From Prevotella sp. (GTDB taxonomy: Bacteria; Bacteroidota; Bacteroidia; Bacteroidales; Bacteroidaceae), in assembly GCA_015060485.1 (NCBI GenBank), contig SUYI01000005.1, forward strand, positions 1 through 64,000: a DNA stretch of 64,000 nt, written 5' to 3'. Made by a program: the position numbers and the translations under genes. The notes below the pieces were generated by a model. The model was not told the DNA's origin. It did no database searches and saw only the letters and a list, made by a program, of their open reading frames with translations. Positions 1 through 8,429 of the stretch are shown piece after piece; position 1 is the stretch's first letter; each line of letters opens with the position of its first letter.

Positions 1-814
1 GGTTATGAGTCTTGTCCATACCCTCGTTGCGGAAGTTCTTACCCATCTCGTAGACACCCTCGAAGCCACCCACGATGAGGCGCTTCAAGTATAGCTCAGT
101 GGCAATGCGCATGTACATATCTTGGTTCAACGCATTGAAGTGCGTGATGAACGGGCGGGCACTGGCTCCACCTGCGATATTTTGAAGGATAGGCGTGTCG
201 ACCTCTGTATAGCCGGCACCGTCGAGAATGTTGCGCAGCGTGCGGATAATGGTGGCACGCTTCAAGAAGGTATCCTTGACGCCCTCGTTGACCACCAGGT
301 CGACATAACGCTGGCGATAACGCAGCTCCGGGTCGTCAAACTTATCGTAAGCCACACCGTCCTTATACTTTACGATAGGCAGTGGCTTCAGGGCCTTCGA
401 GAGCAGCGTCAGTTCCTGACAGTGTACGCTGATCTCGCCCGTCTGAGTACGGAACACGAAACCCTTGATGCCAATGAAGTCGCCAATATCGAGCAACTTC
501 TTGAACACCGTATTATATAATTCCTTGTCCTCACCAGGGCACAGGTCATCACGCGTGATGTACACCTGAATACGTCCTTTAGAGTCCTGTAATTCTACAA
601 ACGAAGCCTTGCCCATCACGCGACGGCTCATCATGCGGCCTGCGATGCTCACCTGGCGAGGCTCGGCATCATCCTGGAAACTTTCAATAATCTCTGTGGA
701 AAATGCGTTGGTGGGATATTCTGCTGCGGGGTAGGGGTTGATACCCATCGCGCGCAGTTGTTGCAGACTTTCGCGTCTGCCAATCTCTTGTTCACTGAGT
801 TCTAATATATTCAT
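1..814 (-). CDS. lysS: Lysyl-tRNA synthetase, class II (3' end outside window)
   Basis: Charges tRNA-Lys with lysine in the cytoplasm. The reverse strand from the ATG at 812-814 reads [14 protein letters not shown], followed by the N-terminal OB-fold that binds the anticodon (roughly residues 55-150) and then the start of the class II catalytic core. The last visible residues, [11 protein letters not shown], are class II motif 2, so about half of the enzyme (residues 1-271) is present and the rest lies to the left of the window. It is transcribed divergently from the ROK gene at 997; the roughly 180-bp gap between them holds the ROK promoter. No frame damage is visible. Identification is firm because of the motif 2 signature and the OB-fold order. 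Confidence 0.95.
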   Translation of the reverse strand, partial: MNILELSEQEIGRRESLQQLRAMGINPYPAAEYPTNAFSTEIIESFQDDAEPRQVSIAGRMMSRRVMGKASFVELQDSKGRIQVYITRDDLCPGEDKELYNTVFKKLLDIGDFIGIKGFVFRTQTGEISVHCQELTLLSKALKPLPIVKYKDGVAYDKFDDPELRYRQRYVDLVVNEGVKDTFLKRATIIRTLRNILDGAGYTEVDTPILQNIAGGASARPFITHFNALNQDMYMRIATELYLKRLIVGGFEGVYEMGKNFRNEGMDKTHN

Positions 815-935
815 CTTATATTAATAATATGTTCGCTATACGTTTGCAAAGGTACAAATAAAATGGGAAATAGGTATGAGATATTAGGAAATATTTACTT
901 TTGACATTAAATAATTGCTAATTTCTTGACAAAAG

Positions 936-967
936 TTTGGTGGTTTCAAGAATAATGCTTACTTTTG
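936..967 (+). promoter_or_regulatory. Bacteroidota-type promoter for the ROK pair
   Basis: TTTG at 936-939, a 20-bp spacer, then TACTTTTG at 960-967. This matches the Bacteroidota primary sigma consensus and places the transcription start near 972. It therefore excludes the ATG/GTG candidates around 937-960 and supports the start at 997. Confidence 0.75.
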
Positions 968-996
968 TGGCACTAAAGACAATTACTAGAAACGGT

Positions 997-1977
997 ATGA
1001 CACACGAACCAATCAAGACTCGCGTAGTTGGAGTAGATATTCAGATAGACAACACTACTTTGGCAGTGATAGACGTCAGGGGAAACATTCTGGCGCGGAA
1101 GGAGTTTGCCACGGGAACAAATCCTAACATTGGCGACTTCTCAGCGGCACTGAGTGAGCATGTGGTGAATCTTGTTGAGGAAAATGGCGGATACGAAAGC
1201 ATTCGCTCGATGGGTATCTGCTGCTCGAGTTCTAATTTCATGACGGGGTGTATCGAGAATGCTCCCAACCTGCCGTGGAAGGGTGTCGTACCACTTGCAG
1301 CTATGATGCGCGACCGCTTGGGCTTGGCTGTGGCATTGGGTAATAACGCCCATGCCCGAGGATTGGGCGAGTTGTCCTTCGGCGTGGCTCACGGCATGAA
1401 GGATTTCGTGTTGCTGACCCTTGGAGGTGGAGTAGGAAGCAGTATCTTCATCAATGGACAGTACTATGCCGGACGTGACGGCTTTGCCGGCGAGATTGGT
1501 CACAGTTGTGCAAAACACAACGGACGACTGTGCGGTTGCGGCAATAAAGGATGTCTGGAGATGTATTGTTCGAAAAAAGGTATTTTGCAGACGGCTCAGG
1601 AAGTGATGGCCGAAAGCGACGCACCTTCGAAGATGCGCCAGACAGAAGCGTTGACATCTGAAATTATCGTTTCGTTCTGCGAGATGGGCGATGAACTGGC
1701 CATCGAGACCATGCGTCGTACGGGCGAGATGCTGGGCATCGGCTTGGCAAACTATGCGAGCATCATCAATCCTGAGGCATTTATTTTTACAGGCAGTGTG
1801 TCACATGCCGGCGACTGGTTGTTGGAACCAGCCTGGGAAAGTTTCAATGCTCACGTGTTCCATAATATAGAAGGTAAGGTCAGATTCCTGCCCTCTCAAT
1901 TCGATGAAAGCGAGGCCAACCTGTTGGGCGCCAGCGTATTAGCGTGGAACGTGAAGGAGTATTCACTATTTAAATAA
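997..1977 (+). CDS. ROK family protein, degenerate at the catalytic aspartate
   Basis: ROK-fold (repressor/ORF/kinase) protein of 326 aa without an N-terminal helix-turn-helix, so the length suits a sugar kinase rather than a NagC-type repressor. The zinc site is intact: EIGH at about 166-169, then C171 and CGCGNKGC with C179, C181 and C186. The phosphate loop GGGVGS follows the usual spacing. However, the motif that should read N-D-A is G-N-N-A-H (N116, N117), so the catalytic base aspartate is replaced by asparagine, and the usual DIGGT loop reads DIQIDNT. The start at 997 is chosen because the promoter box ends at 967. A paralogue follows 39 bp downstream in the same direction. It may be a sugar sensor or inactive partner; the substrate is unknown. 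Confidence 0.8.
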   Translation: MTHEPIKTRVVGVDIQIDNTTLAVIDVRGNILARKEFATGTNPNIGDFSAALSEHVVNLVEENGGYESIRSMGICCSSSNFMTGCIENAPNLPWKGVVPLAAMMRDRLGLAVALGNNAHARGLGELSFGVAHGMKDFVLLTLGGGVGSSIFINGQYYAGRDGFAGEIGHSCAKHNGRLCGCGNKGCLEMYCSKKGILQTAQEVMAESDAPSKMRQTEALTSEIIVSFCEMGDELAIETMRRTGEMLGIGLANYASIINPEAFIFTGSVSHAGDWLLEPAWESFNAHVFHNIEGKVRFLPSQFDESEANLLGASVLAWNVKEYSLFK

Positions 1978-2016
1978 GAACAACTTTATTAAGTATACTG
2001 AACTATCATTACTGTT

Positions 2017-2994
2017 ATGGACGAAGAAGTAAAAAGTAAAGTCATCGGAGTCGACATCAGCATCGAGCGTACGACGTACGCCATTGTTGACATCCGTGGA
2101 AACATTCTGGTAGAAGACAGCTTTGTGACGTCTGACTATGGCGATGCCAACGAGTATGTGACGGCATTGTCGGAGCGGCTGTACGAAATGATGGAGGCAA
2201 ATGGCGGTTACGACAAGGTACGTTCGATAGGTATCAGCGCCCCGAGTGTCAGTTCTGTGACAGGCACCATCCGCAATGCTGCCAATCTGCAATGGAAGGG
2301 AGAGATACCGTTGGCAGCCTTGGTGCGCGACCGCATGGGAATGGCTGTCGCAGTGGGTAACGACGCCCACGTGTCGGCTTTGGGTGAATACACCTATGGC
2401 TCGGCTCATGGTATGAAGGATTTTATCATCGTCAGCTTGGGGGTCGGCGTGGGCAGCTGTTTCTTCTCGCAGGGTCGCGAGCATGTGGGAACAGAGGGCT
2501 TTGCCGGTGAGTTCGGACATTGCTGTATTGTTGACGGCGGACGCGAGTGCGGCTGTGGCAAGAAAGGCTGTATGGAGTCGTATGTAGGTGCCAATGGCGT
2601 CGTGCGAACGGCCAAGGACCAGATGTTGGAATCGGACGAGCCATCGTTGATGCGCGACATCGAGAAACTGACACCCAAAGCCATCTATGAATGTTGCGAA
2701 AAGGGTGACGCGATGGCCATAGAGACATTCCGCCGCACGGGATATATGTTGGGTCTCGGATTGGCGAACTATGCCAGCCTGATAAATCCACAGGCCATTA
2801 TCCTGACGGGAGGCATCACGCATGCAGGGCGCTTCCTGCTGGATCCGTGCCGTGAGTCGTACGAGGAACATGTATTCCCCAACATGCGCGGAAGAGTCAA
2901 GATTGTCGTATCAAGAATGGACAACCGTGAGCGCGACGTGCTTGGAGCCGCTGCACTGGCATGGGAGGTGCCCGAGTACTCGCTATTCAAGTAA
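2017..2994 (+). CDS. ROK family protein, putative sugar kinase
   Basis: ROK-fold protein of 325 aa, clearly homologous to the preceding gene along its whole length (shared VDIRGNI, GGY, LGLGLANYAS and the PEYSLFK-like end). Unlike its neighbour it keeps the catalytic aspartate: G114-N-D116-A-H. The zinc cluster is complete (H168, then C178, C180, C185 in the CGCGKKGC motif). The ATP loop reads DISIERT rather than DIGGT, shared with the upstream copy, which suggests a Bacteroidota-specific ROK subfamily. The ATG at 2017 lies 39 bp after the first gene's stop, with no promoter box between, so the two are probably co-transcribed. Sugar specificity cannot be read from the sequence. Confidence 0.85.
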   Translation: MDEEVKSKVIGVDISIERTTYAIVDIRGNILVEDSFVTSDYGDANEYVTALSERLYEMMEANGGYDKVRSIGISAPSVSSVTGTIRNAANLQWKGEIPLAALVRDRMGMAVAVGNDAHVSALGEYTYGSAHGMKDFIIVSLGVGVGSCFFSQGREHVGTEGFAGEFGHCCIVDGGRECGCGKKGCMESYVGANGVVRTAKDQMLESDEPSLMRDIEKLTPKAIYECCEKGDAMAIETFRRTGYMLGLGLANYASLINPQAIILTGGITHAGRFLLDPCRESYEEHVFPNMRGRVKIVVSRMDNRERDVLGAAALAWEVPEYSLFK

Positions 2995-3003
2995 GCTGTC
3001 AGC

Positions 3004-4683
3004 TTAATATTTGAAGGAACTGCCTCCTACGAACTCTCGCATGATGCTCGTGGGAGGTATTTCTTTGTCACTGACGGGCAGGAAGAAACGGATGAACTTC
3101 AGCAGCCGGTGGGCCTCGCTGTATTCAGGACAATTCTTGGGAACTTGCGAGAGGATGAGCTCGGCATGGGTACGCAGAACGGCAAATTCGATGTTCAGTG
3201 CTGAGTTGAACATCACATCGGCCGTCTCCTGGAACGGGAATATCCACTGTTCTTCGGCATCCAGCACGTTTTTCCACTGGGCAATGGTCTGCTGGGCTGT
3301 GAAAGCCCCTTTGTTGTAGTCTCGGATGATGCGTCGCAACAGCCGGTTGTCGCGAACGGGAATCCAGTTGTGGTCGTCGAGCGAAATGCTGGTAAGTGCG
3401 GAAATGTATATCTTGTACTTGACCTTATCGGAAATGTTTTTTGTAAGTAGTGGATTCAAGGCGTGAATACCCTCAATAATCAGCACGGTATCGCCTGCTA
3501 ATTTCAGCTTTTTGCCATTCCACTCGCGTTTGCCGGTTACGAAATTATATTCTGGTATTTCAACGCGTTCGCCCTGCATAAGACGCTGGAGGTGGTCTTC
3601 GAGCAATGAGTATTCAACGGTTTCGATGTTGTCGAAATCGTAGTCGCCATTAGGCAGCTTAGGCGTGTCCACGCGATTCACGAAATAGTCGTCCGTAGAG
3701 AATGATAGCGGGCGCAGTCCGCAAGCCAGCAATTGTACGCTAAGACGTTTGCAGAATGTAGTCTTTCCTGAACTCGACGGCCCCGTGATGAGTACCAAGC
3801 GTACCGGATTTTTCTTGCGGTGGAAACGGCGGTCAATCTCTTCGGCAATCTGTACGATTTTCTTTTCCTGCAAGGCCTCGCTCACCTGAATGAGCTCGGA
3901 ACCATAGCCACGCTGTACCGCACGATTGACGTCACCGACGTTCGACAGACGCATGATGATGTCCCAGCGTGTCTTCTCGGCAAACATCTCGAAAGTCTTC
4001 GGTTGGTCGGTCTTCTCGGCCAGTTTCAGTGGGTTGTTCCAGTCTGGCACGCGAAGCAGCATCCCCTGTTCGTAGCGTTCCAGCCCCCACACTTTCAGAT
4101 AACCGGCACTGGGTACCAACGGGCCATAGTAGTAATCCACCGTGTCACCCAGGGTGTAATAATCGCTGTAAATCTGACCGCTGGTTTCCAACAGTTTCAC
4201 CTTATCCGTAAAGCCCCGTTCCGTGAACACGCGGATAGCCTCTTCGTTCGTAGCCTCCGTACGACGGAACGGCATGTCGAGATCGATAATCTCCTTCATA
4301 CGCTGCCGAATCTGATCCACATCGGAATCGGTAAGTGCTTCGTTGCCTTTCTTCTTGAAGTTACAATAGTAGCCGCGACACAGCGAGTGCTCGATAAAAA
4401 GCTTAGAGCCCGGAAACACATCCTGTGTCGCTTTGTAAAGCACGAAACTCAGCGAACGGACATAGACGCGGTGACCGGAGCCCGCACGGGCATCCAGGAA
4501 CTCAACGTCACGATTCTGATAGAGACGGAACTTGAGTCCTTGCGACACATTGTTGACCTTCGCACTGATGACGGGATAGGGCAACTGTATCTCGTTTTGA
4601 AACTCCTGATAAACGTCCATGAGCGAGCAGCCCTCGGGAAAACTCTTGGTTACATTGTTGTTCTTGCAGCGTATCTGTAGCAT
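3004..4683 (-). CDS. TGS-domain nucleoside (uridine) kinase fusion
   Basis: 559-aa protein that joins a TGS domain (about residues 1-65), a threonyl-tRNA-synthetase-like second additional domain (about 70-230, with HSLCRGYYC-type residues), and a uridine kinase/phosphoribulokinase domain. The kinase P-loop is GPSSSGKTTF at 301-310, followed by the STDDYF nucleoside-site segment. This three-part architecture is common in Bacteroidales and Clostridia and is usually annotated as nucleoside kinase. It probably phosphorylates uridine/cytidine, with the N-terminal part of unknown use. It is convergent with the ROK pair (9-bp gap). A 12-bp duplication around the start (GCATATCTGTA repeats) creates a second, out-of-frame ATG at 4694. 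Confidence 0.88.
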   Translation of the reverse strand: MLQIRCKNNNVTKSFPEGCSLMDVYQEFQNEIQLPYPVISAKVNNVSQGLKFRLYQNRDVEFLDARAGSGHRVYVRSLSFVLYKATQDVFPGSKLFIEHSLCRGYYCNFKKKGNEALTDSDVDQIRQRMKEIIDLDMPFRRTEATNEEAIRVFTERGFTDKVKLLETSGQIYSDYYTLGDTVDYYYGPLVPSAGYLKVWGLERYEQGMLLRVPDWNNPLKLAEKTDQPKTFEMFAEKTRWDIIMRLSNVGDVNRAVQRGYGSELIQVSEALQEKKIVQIAEEIDRRFHRKKNPVRLVLITGPSSSGKTTFCKRLSVQLLACGLRPLSFSTDDYFVNRVDTPKLPNGDYDFDNIETVEYSLLEDHLQRLMQGERVEIPEYNFVTGKREWNGKKLKLAGDTVLIIEGIHALNPLLTKNISDKVKYKIYISALTSISLDDHNWIPVRDNRLLRRIIRDYNKGAFTAQQTIAQWKNVLDAEEQWIFPFQETADVMFNSALNIEFAVLRTHAELILSQVPKNCPEYSEAHRLLKFIRFFLPVSDKEIPPTSIMREFVGGSSFKY

Positions 4684-4713
4684 ATCTGTAGCATATCGAT
4701 AGAATTAGTCGTG

Positions 4714-4745
4714 GCAAAGTTACGAAAAGTCGAGCGCAAAACAAA
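4714..4745 (-). promoter_or_regulatory. Promoter of the TGS-nucleoside kinase
   Basis: On the reverse strand TTTG (4745-4742), a 19-bp spacer, then TAACTTTGC (4722-4714). The expected start of transcription is 20-30 nt before the ATG at 4683. Confidence 0.7.
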
Positions 4746-4899
4746 AGAATTTATTCTTTTTTTTGCCGAAACGGAGTAACTTCGCGCTTTTAGAGCGCAA
4801 TGTTACGAAATATTCTTCAATATACCATCGTTTTTCTCGCGCGTACCTTAATATATAAAAATCCCGGATGCAAACACCCAGGATTCTTTCGTTTTCTCA

Positions 4900-4926
4900 C
4901 ACAGATTTCACAGATCCCACAGATTT
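4900..4926 (+). repeat. Nonamer tandem array, 3 units
   Basis: Three 9-bp units CACAGATTT, CACAGATCC, CACAGATTT lie between the nucleoside kinase promoter and the smalltalk gene. The rest of the gap 4746-4989 holds an AT-rich run and a small GCGC-TTTTA-GCGC inverted repeat near 4785; no convincing gene was found. Confidence 0.7.
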
Positions 4927-4989
4927 ATTATGTTTCGGATTGACTCGAGCCATTTATCACCGACTATTATTATCCGTTCAATTCGTTGT

Positions 4990-5100
4990 TCAGAAGGGTC
5001 CGTAGCCCATACACGAGGTTGTTCCCAGTGCGGTCAGCGCCGCCGACAGTGCCGCAATCGCTATGCGAATCACCACTTCCCAAAAACTGTTCTTCTTCAT
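4990..5100 (-). CDS. Smalltalk-type small membrane peptide
   Basis: A 36-aa reverse-strand ORF beginning MKKNSFWEVVIRIAIAALSA. It has a basic-aromatic start, one hydrophobic helix (residues 9-26) and a short tail with one cysteine (C30). Size, start and composition match the Bacteroidales family named smalltalk protein, usually found directly downstream of an HU-related DNA-binding gene and upstream of an amidase. Here the HU-like remnant is upstream (5254-5748) but no amidase follows, so the cassette is incomplete. The function of the family is unknown. The ATG lies 3 nt after a heptamer array. Confidence 0.75.
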   Translation of the reverse strand: MKKNSFWEVVIRIAIAALSAALTALGTTSCMGYGPF

Positions 5101-5103
5101 AAT

Positions 5104-5131
5104 TTTGACGTTTGAAATTTGAAGTTTGAAA
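5104..5131 (-). repeat. Heptamer tandem array before the smalltalk start
   Basis: Four 7-bp units (forward strand TTTGACG, TTTGAAA, TTTGAAG, TTTGAAA) end 3 nt before the smalltalk ATG as read on the reverse strand. A looser octamer array of TTCATTTC type follows at about 5170-5220. Confidence 0.8.
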
Positions 5132-5253
5132 TTTATGATATGTTTATGCACATGAAGTAATCATAAATTCATTTTTTCATTTCTTCATTTCTTCATTTAC
5201 ATTTCTTTCATTTCTCATTTAAAAGGTTTGCGCCCTTGCGGGCGCTAACCTTT

Positions 5254-5748
5254 TTAAGAGCCCATCTCGAAGCCGCCGCCGTTGTCGTCGCCTCCAGAGC
5301 TCTTGTACAGAGTCTTGCTGGCTACTGAGCTCGACTCACCATCCTTGATGGCGGTGGCCTTGACGGTCGTAGTCTCATCGACGGTGAAGGGCTGGGTGTA
5401 CAGCGTGTCGTTCGTGTCGGGGTCGTCACCGTTCACCGAGTAGTAGATGCTGGCGCCCTCGGGACCGCTGATAGTCACCTGCGTCGACTCCTCGAACGGA
5501 GAGGTACCGCTTATCGCCGGAGCCGCTACGCTGCTCTGCTGGCTCTGTGAGCCACCGTTCTGGCTGCCACTGTTGCCTGACCCACTGCCGCTGTTCTGCG
5601 ACCCACTACCATCTTGGTTATTACTCCCCTCGCCTGTTGGAGAGGGGTCGGGGGTGAGGCTACTATCCTCGTTGTCCTCGACCTCGCCCGAGTCGCTGGT
5701 CACGCGCTTCACCTCCTTGCCGTCGCGGTCGAAGCAGGTAATCTGCAC
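5254..5748 (-). pseudogene. HU-related protein remnant with chitobiase-like C-terminal domain
   Basis: The reverse frame is open from 5832 to 5254 but has no ATG; the first alternative start is the GTG at 5748. Upstream in-frame residues INIFTPDSDLKDELKNTAV resemble the C-terminal tail of the long HU-related DNA-binding family of Bacteroidales. The HU body is missing and an in-frame TAA sits at 5833-5835. Next come a Gly/Ser/Asn/Gln-rich linker and a module with GASIYYSVNGDDPDTNDT, typical of the chitobiase/hexosaminidase C-terminal (beta-sandwich) domain. The smalltalk gene follows, as is usual for this family. It is best read as a 5'-truncated gene, still behind a plausible promoter at 5956-5964. 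Confidence 0.55.
5624..5658. repeat. Short palindromic repeat inside the HU-remnant linker
   Basis: CCCCTC (5626-5631) and GAGGGG (5642-5647) form a hairpin followed by TCGGGGGTGAGG. On the coding strand it encodes LTPDPSPTGEGS, a peptide that recurs in many Bacteroidota proteins and intergenic ORFs as a read-through of a dispersed palindrome. That recurrence is from memory, not searched. Confidence 0.5.
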
Positions 5749-5955
5749 GGCGGTGTTCTTCAGCTCGTCCTTCAGGTCAGAGTCTGGAGTGAAAATGTTA
5801 ATAATTTTGATAATTGTTAGGTTTGTGGTTGATTAACTCACTTTGTCGACTTTCGGACGGAAATTTTTACGCTCTGGGCAGGTAGTAAATTCTGGCAGGC
5901 CTGAAACAAAATTTTCGCTGCCCTGCGCGCCATTTTCTATCTTTCTTCCGACACT

Positions 5956-5964
5956 GCAAAGGTA
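5956..5964 (-). promoter_or_regulatory. -7 box upstream of the HU remnant
   Basis: TACCTTTGC on the reverse strand at 5964-5956. The transcript would run about 210 nt before the GTG at 5748. A 31-codon frame starting MARRAAKILFQ at about 5929 is the first ATG frame downstream, but it is not recognisable. Confidence 0.5.
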
Positions 5965-6051
5965 CGAAATTTTCAAATGTAAAACAAGGCTTTTTCTATT
6001 TTATTTCAGATTTATTCGAAATGTTAAAATCGCGCAGTGTGTCTTGTCGTA

Positions 6052-6233
6052 ATGTACCAATGTACCATTGTACCATTACGTTTTCCGATTTTGTACCCTG
6101 AGAAGAGAGAAATTTCTATATATTATATATTATAATATATTATAATATATAATATAAATATAATGTTAACATTTCCCCCCCACCTTGCCACTACACTGAC
6201 AAATCCAAATGGTACAATGGTACAATGGTACGA
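6052..6233. repeat. Inverted octamer arrays flanking an AT-only tract
   Basis: Three octamers WTGTACCA at 6052-6075 face three reverse-complement octamers TGGTACAA/TGGTACGA at 6210-6233. Between them lies a pure A/T stretch (about 6117-6165) made of TATA palindromes. The pair could fold into a large cruciform or be a protein-binding region. No gene is visible in 5833-6269. Confidence 0.7.
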
Positions 6234-6369
6234 TACATTTGCTGAAGCAGAATCAGAATTTTCCTCCGAAGATTGCATGACAGAAGTTTCAATCATCATC
6301 AACAGCGCGTCCTTTTAATTAAAATGTACGCGCGAGAAGGTTTGCAACCAAGTTGCAAGAAGATAGTTG

Positions 6370-6378
6370 TACCTTTGC
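6370..6378 (+). promoter_or_regulatory. -7 box of the metal ATPase gene
   Basis: TACCTTTGC 29 nt upstream of the ATG at 6408; a -33 element is less clear (TTTG at 6341 with a long spacer). No metalloregulator gene is adjacent. Confidence 0.6.
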
Positions 6379-6407
6379 AGCGTGAAACTAATAAAAAAAA
6401 TAAGAAT

Positions 6408-8354
6408 ATGGCACATGAACATCATCATCACCACGAATGTAGCAGTTGTGAACATCATCACGGCCACGAAGGCCATCATCACCACGAAGGTCGGCACGGA
6501 CAGTTGATCATCATACTGGTGGCTGCGGCGCTGTTGGCAGTAGCCGTCATCATAGAACATGCCTTTACGTTGCCGACGTGGCAACTGCTGTTGGTTTATC
6601 TGGTACCTTATCTGATTGTGGGTTGGGGAACACTGAAAGAAGCCATGGAGGGGCTGATGGAGGGCGAGGCTTTCAACGAACACTTCCTGATGTCGATAGC
6701 CACTCTGGGTGCACTGGGAATTGGTTTCCTGCCTGGTGCGGAGCACGAGTTTCCTGAGGCGGTCTTTGTGATGCTGTTCTTCCAGGTAGGCGAACTCTTT
6801 GAGGGTTATGCAGAAGGTAAGAGTAGGGAGAGTATTTCGCATCTGATGAATATCCGCCCTGATGTCGCTCATGTCGTGGGTGAAGAGTCGGAAGTGGTCG
6901 ATGTTCGTCCGGAAGAAGTGAAAGTGGGGACGACCATTCTGGTTCGTGTAGGCGAAAAAATTCCTTTGGATGGTGTTGTGGTCGAGGGCAGCAGTGAGTT
7001 GAATACCATTGCGCTGACAGGTGAGACCATGCCTCGCGCGGTGGAAACAGATGACGAGGTGGTGTCGGGGTGTGTCAATCTGTCGGGGGTGTTGCGTATC
7101 CGGACTACCAAGAATTTTGGTGAGAGTACTGTCTCGAAAATCATCCGCTTGGTCGAGGATGCCGGCGAACACAAGTCACAGAGCGAGAGTTTCATTGCCA
7201 GATTCGCCAGAATCTATACCCCTATTGTAGTAGTGGCAGCCATTCTGTTAGCAGTGGTTCCAGTCTGTTTTGGCGGGCAGTTGGCCACATGGCTCTATCG
7301 CGCACTGATGTTCCTGGTGGTGTCGTGTCCCTGTGCGCTGGTGTTGAGCGTACCTCTTACATTCTTTGGTGGCATAGGGGGAGCGTCGCGTCGGGGTATC
7401 CTCATCAAAGGAGCCAACTATATGGACGTATTGTCGGGAATCGACACGGTGGTGTTTGACAAGACGGGCACGCTGACGCATGGTCAGTTTGCCGTTGAGG
7501 CAGTCCATCCGGATCGTTTCGACGAACACCAGCTGTTGCATCTGGCAGCCCATGTTGAACATTATACCACCCATCCCATTGGTGCTGCCCTGCGTGACAC
7601 CTTCCCTGAGGAGGCCACTGACGGTTGTCAGGTGACGGATGTGCAGGAGATTGCCGGACAGGGCATTACGGCGAAGGTCGGCGAGTTGACCGTTTGTGTG
7701 GGAAATACGAAACTGATGGATGCCGTTGGTGCGCAGTGGCACGACTGCAGCCACGTAGGAACCATTATTCATGTGGCCATTGACGGGCAATATGCAGGAC
7801 ATATTGTCATCAGCGACAAGATCAAGGAGGACAGCCGAGAGGCTATTGCACAACTGAAAGCGCTGGGTGTGCGTCGTACGGTGATGCTGACGGGCGACCG
7901 TCGTGAGGTGGGCGCACACGTTGCCGAGCAATTGGGCATTGATGAATGGTATGCTGAACTGTTGCCTGGCGACAAGGTGGAACACGTGGAAAGATATCTG
8001 AACGCTTCAGCGGATAGCCATGTGGCCTTTGTGGGTGACGGTATCAACGATGCTCCCGTCTTGGCACGTGCTGATGTCGGTATCGCGATGGGCGGATTGG
8101 GAAGTGATGCTGCCATTGAGGCTGCTGATGTCGTGCTGATGGACGACCATCCCTCGAAGGTGGCGCTGGCCATGCGTGTGGCCAGACAGACATTGTCTAT
8201 AGCCCGTCAGAATGTGTGGTTTGCCATAGGCATTAAGCTCGCTGTATTGGTATTGGCTGCCTTGGGATTGGCCACGATGTGGTTTGCAGTGTTTGCCGAC
8301 GTGGGTGTGACGGTGTTGGCAGTGTTGAACGCCATGAGGGCTTTGAAATGTTAA
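6408..8354 (+). CDS. zntA: P1B-type ATPase, Zn/Cd/Pb exporter
   Basis: 648-aa inner-membrane metal-exporting ATPase. Key residues in order: A-domain TGE at 204-206, transmembrane CPC at 307-309, phosphorylation site DKTGTLT starting at D351, the THPIG histidine motif, and GDGINDAP in the hinge. CPC plus the family context points to divalent soft metals (Zn, Cd, Pb). The N-terminus lacks a ferredoxin-like CxxC domain and instead has a 31-residue His-rich tail with one CSSC (residues 11-14), probably the metal sensor or delivery site. The start at 6408 follows TACCTTTGC at 6370-6378; the longer frame from 6273 begins upstream of that promoter. Monocistronic. Confidence 0.93.
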   Translation: MAHEHHHHHECSSCEHHHGHEGHHHHEGRHGQLIIILVAAALLAVAVIIEHAFTLPTWQLLLVYLVPYLIVGWGTLKEAMEGLMEGEAFNEHFLMSIATLGALGIGFLPGAEHEFPEAVFVMLFFQVGELFEGYAEGKSRESISHLMNIRPDVAHVVGEESEVVDVRPEEVKVGTTILVRVGEKIPLDGVVVEGSSELNTIALTGETMPRAVETDDEVVSGCVNLSGVLRIRTTKNFGESTVSKIIRLVEDAGEHKSQSESFIARFARIYTPIVVVAAILLAVVPVCFGGQLATWLYRALMFLVVSCPCALVLSVPLTFFGGIGGASRRGILIKGANYMDVLSGIDTVVFDKTGTLTHGQFAVEAVHPDRFDEHQLLHLAAHVEHYTTHPIGAALRDTFPEEATDGCQVTDVQEIAGQGITAKVGELTVCVGNTKLMDAVGAQWHDCSHVGTIIHVAIDGQYAGHIVISDKIKEDSREAIAQLKALGVRRTVMLTGDRREVGAHVAEQLGIDEWYAELLPGDKVEHVERYLNASADSHVAFVGDGINDAPVLARADVGIAMGGLGSDAAIEAADVVLMDDHPSKVALAMRVARQTLSIARQNVWFAIGIKLAVLVLAALGLATMWFAVFADVGVTVLAVLNAMRALKC

Positions 8355-8429
8355 AAAGAATTTCATTGTTGTCTGTGTCGGGAAAAAGTGTTACCTTTGC
8401 AAACAAATCATATATAAAAGACAAAACAA

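Noticed and set aside
997..2994. Assembly duplication of the ROK genes
   Set aside because: The two copies are clearly diverged at protein and DNA level, so they are true paralogues.
4930..5115. Forward ORF opposite the smalltalk gene
   Set aside because: The reverse-strand 36-aa peptide matches a known family; the forward frame does not.
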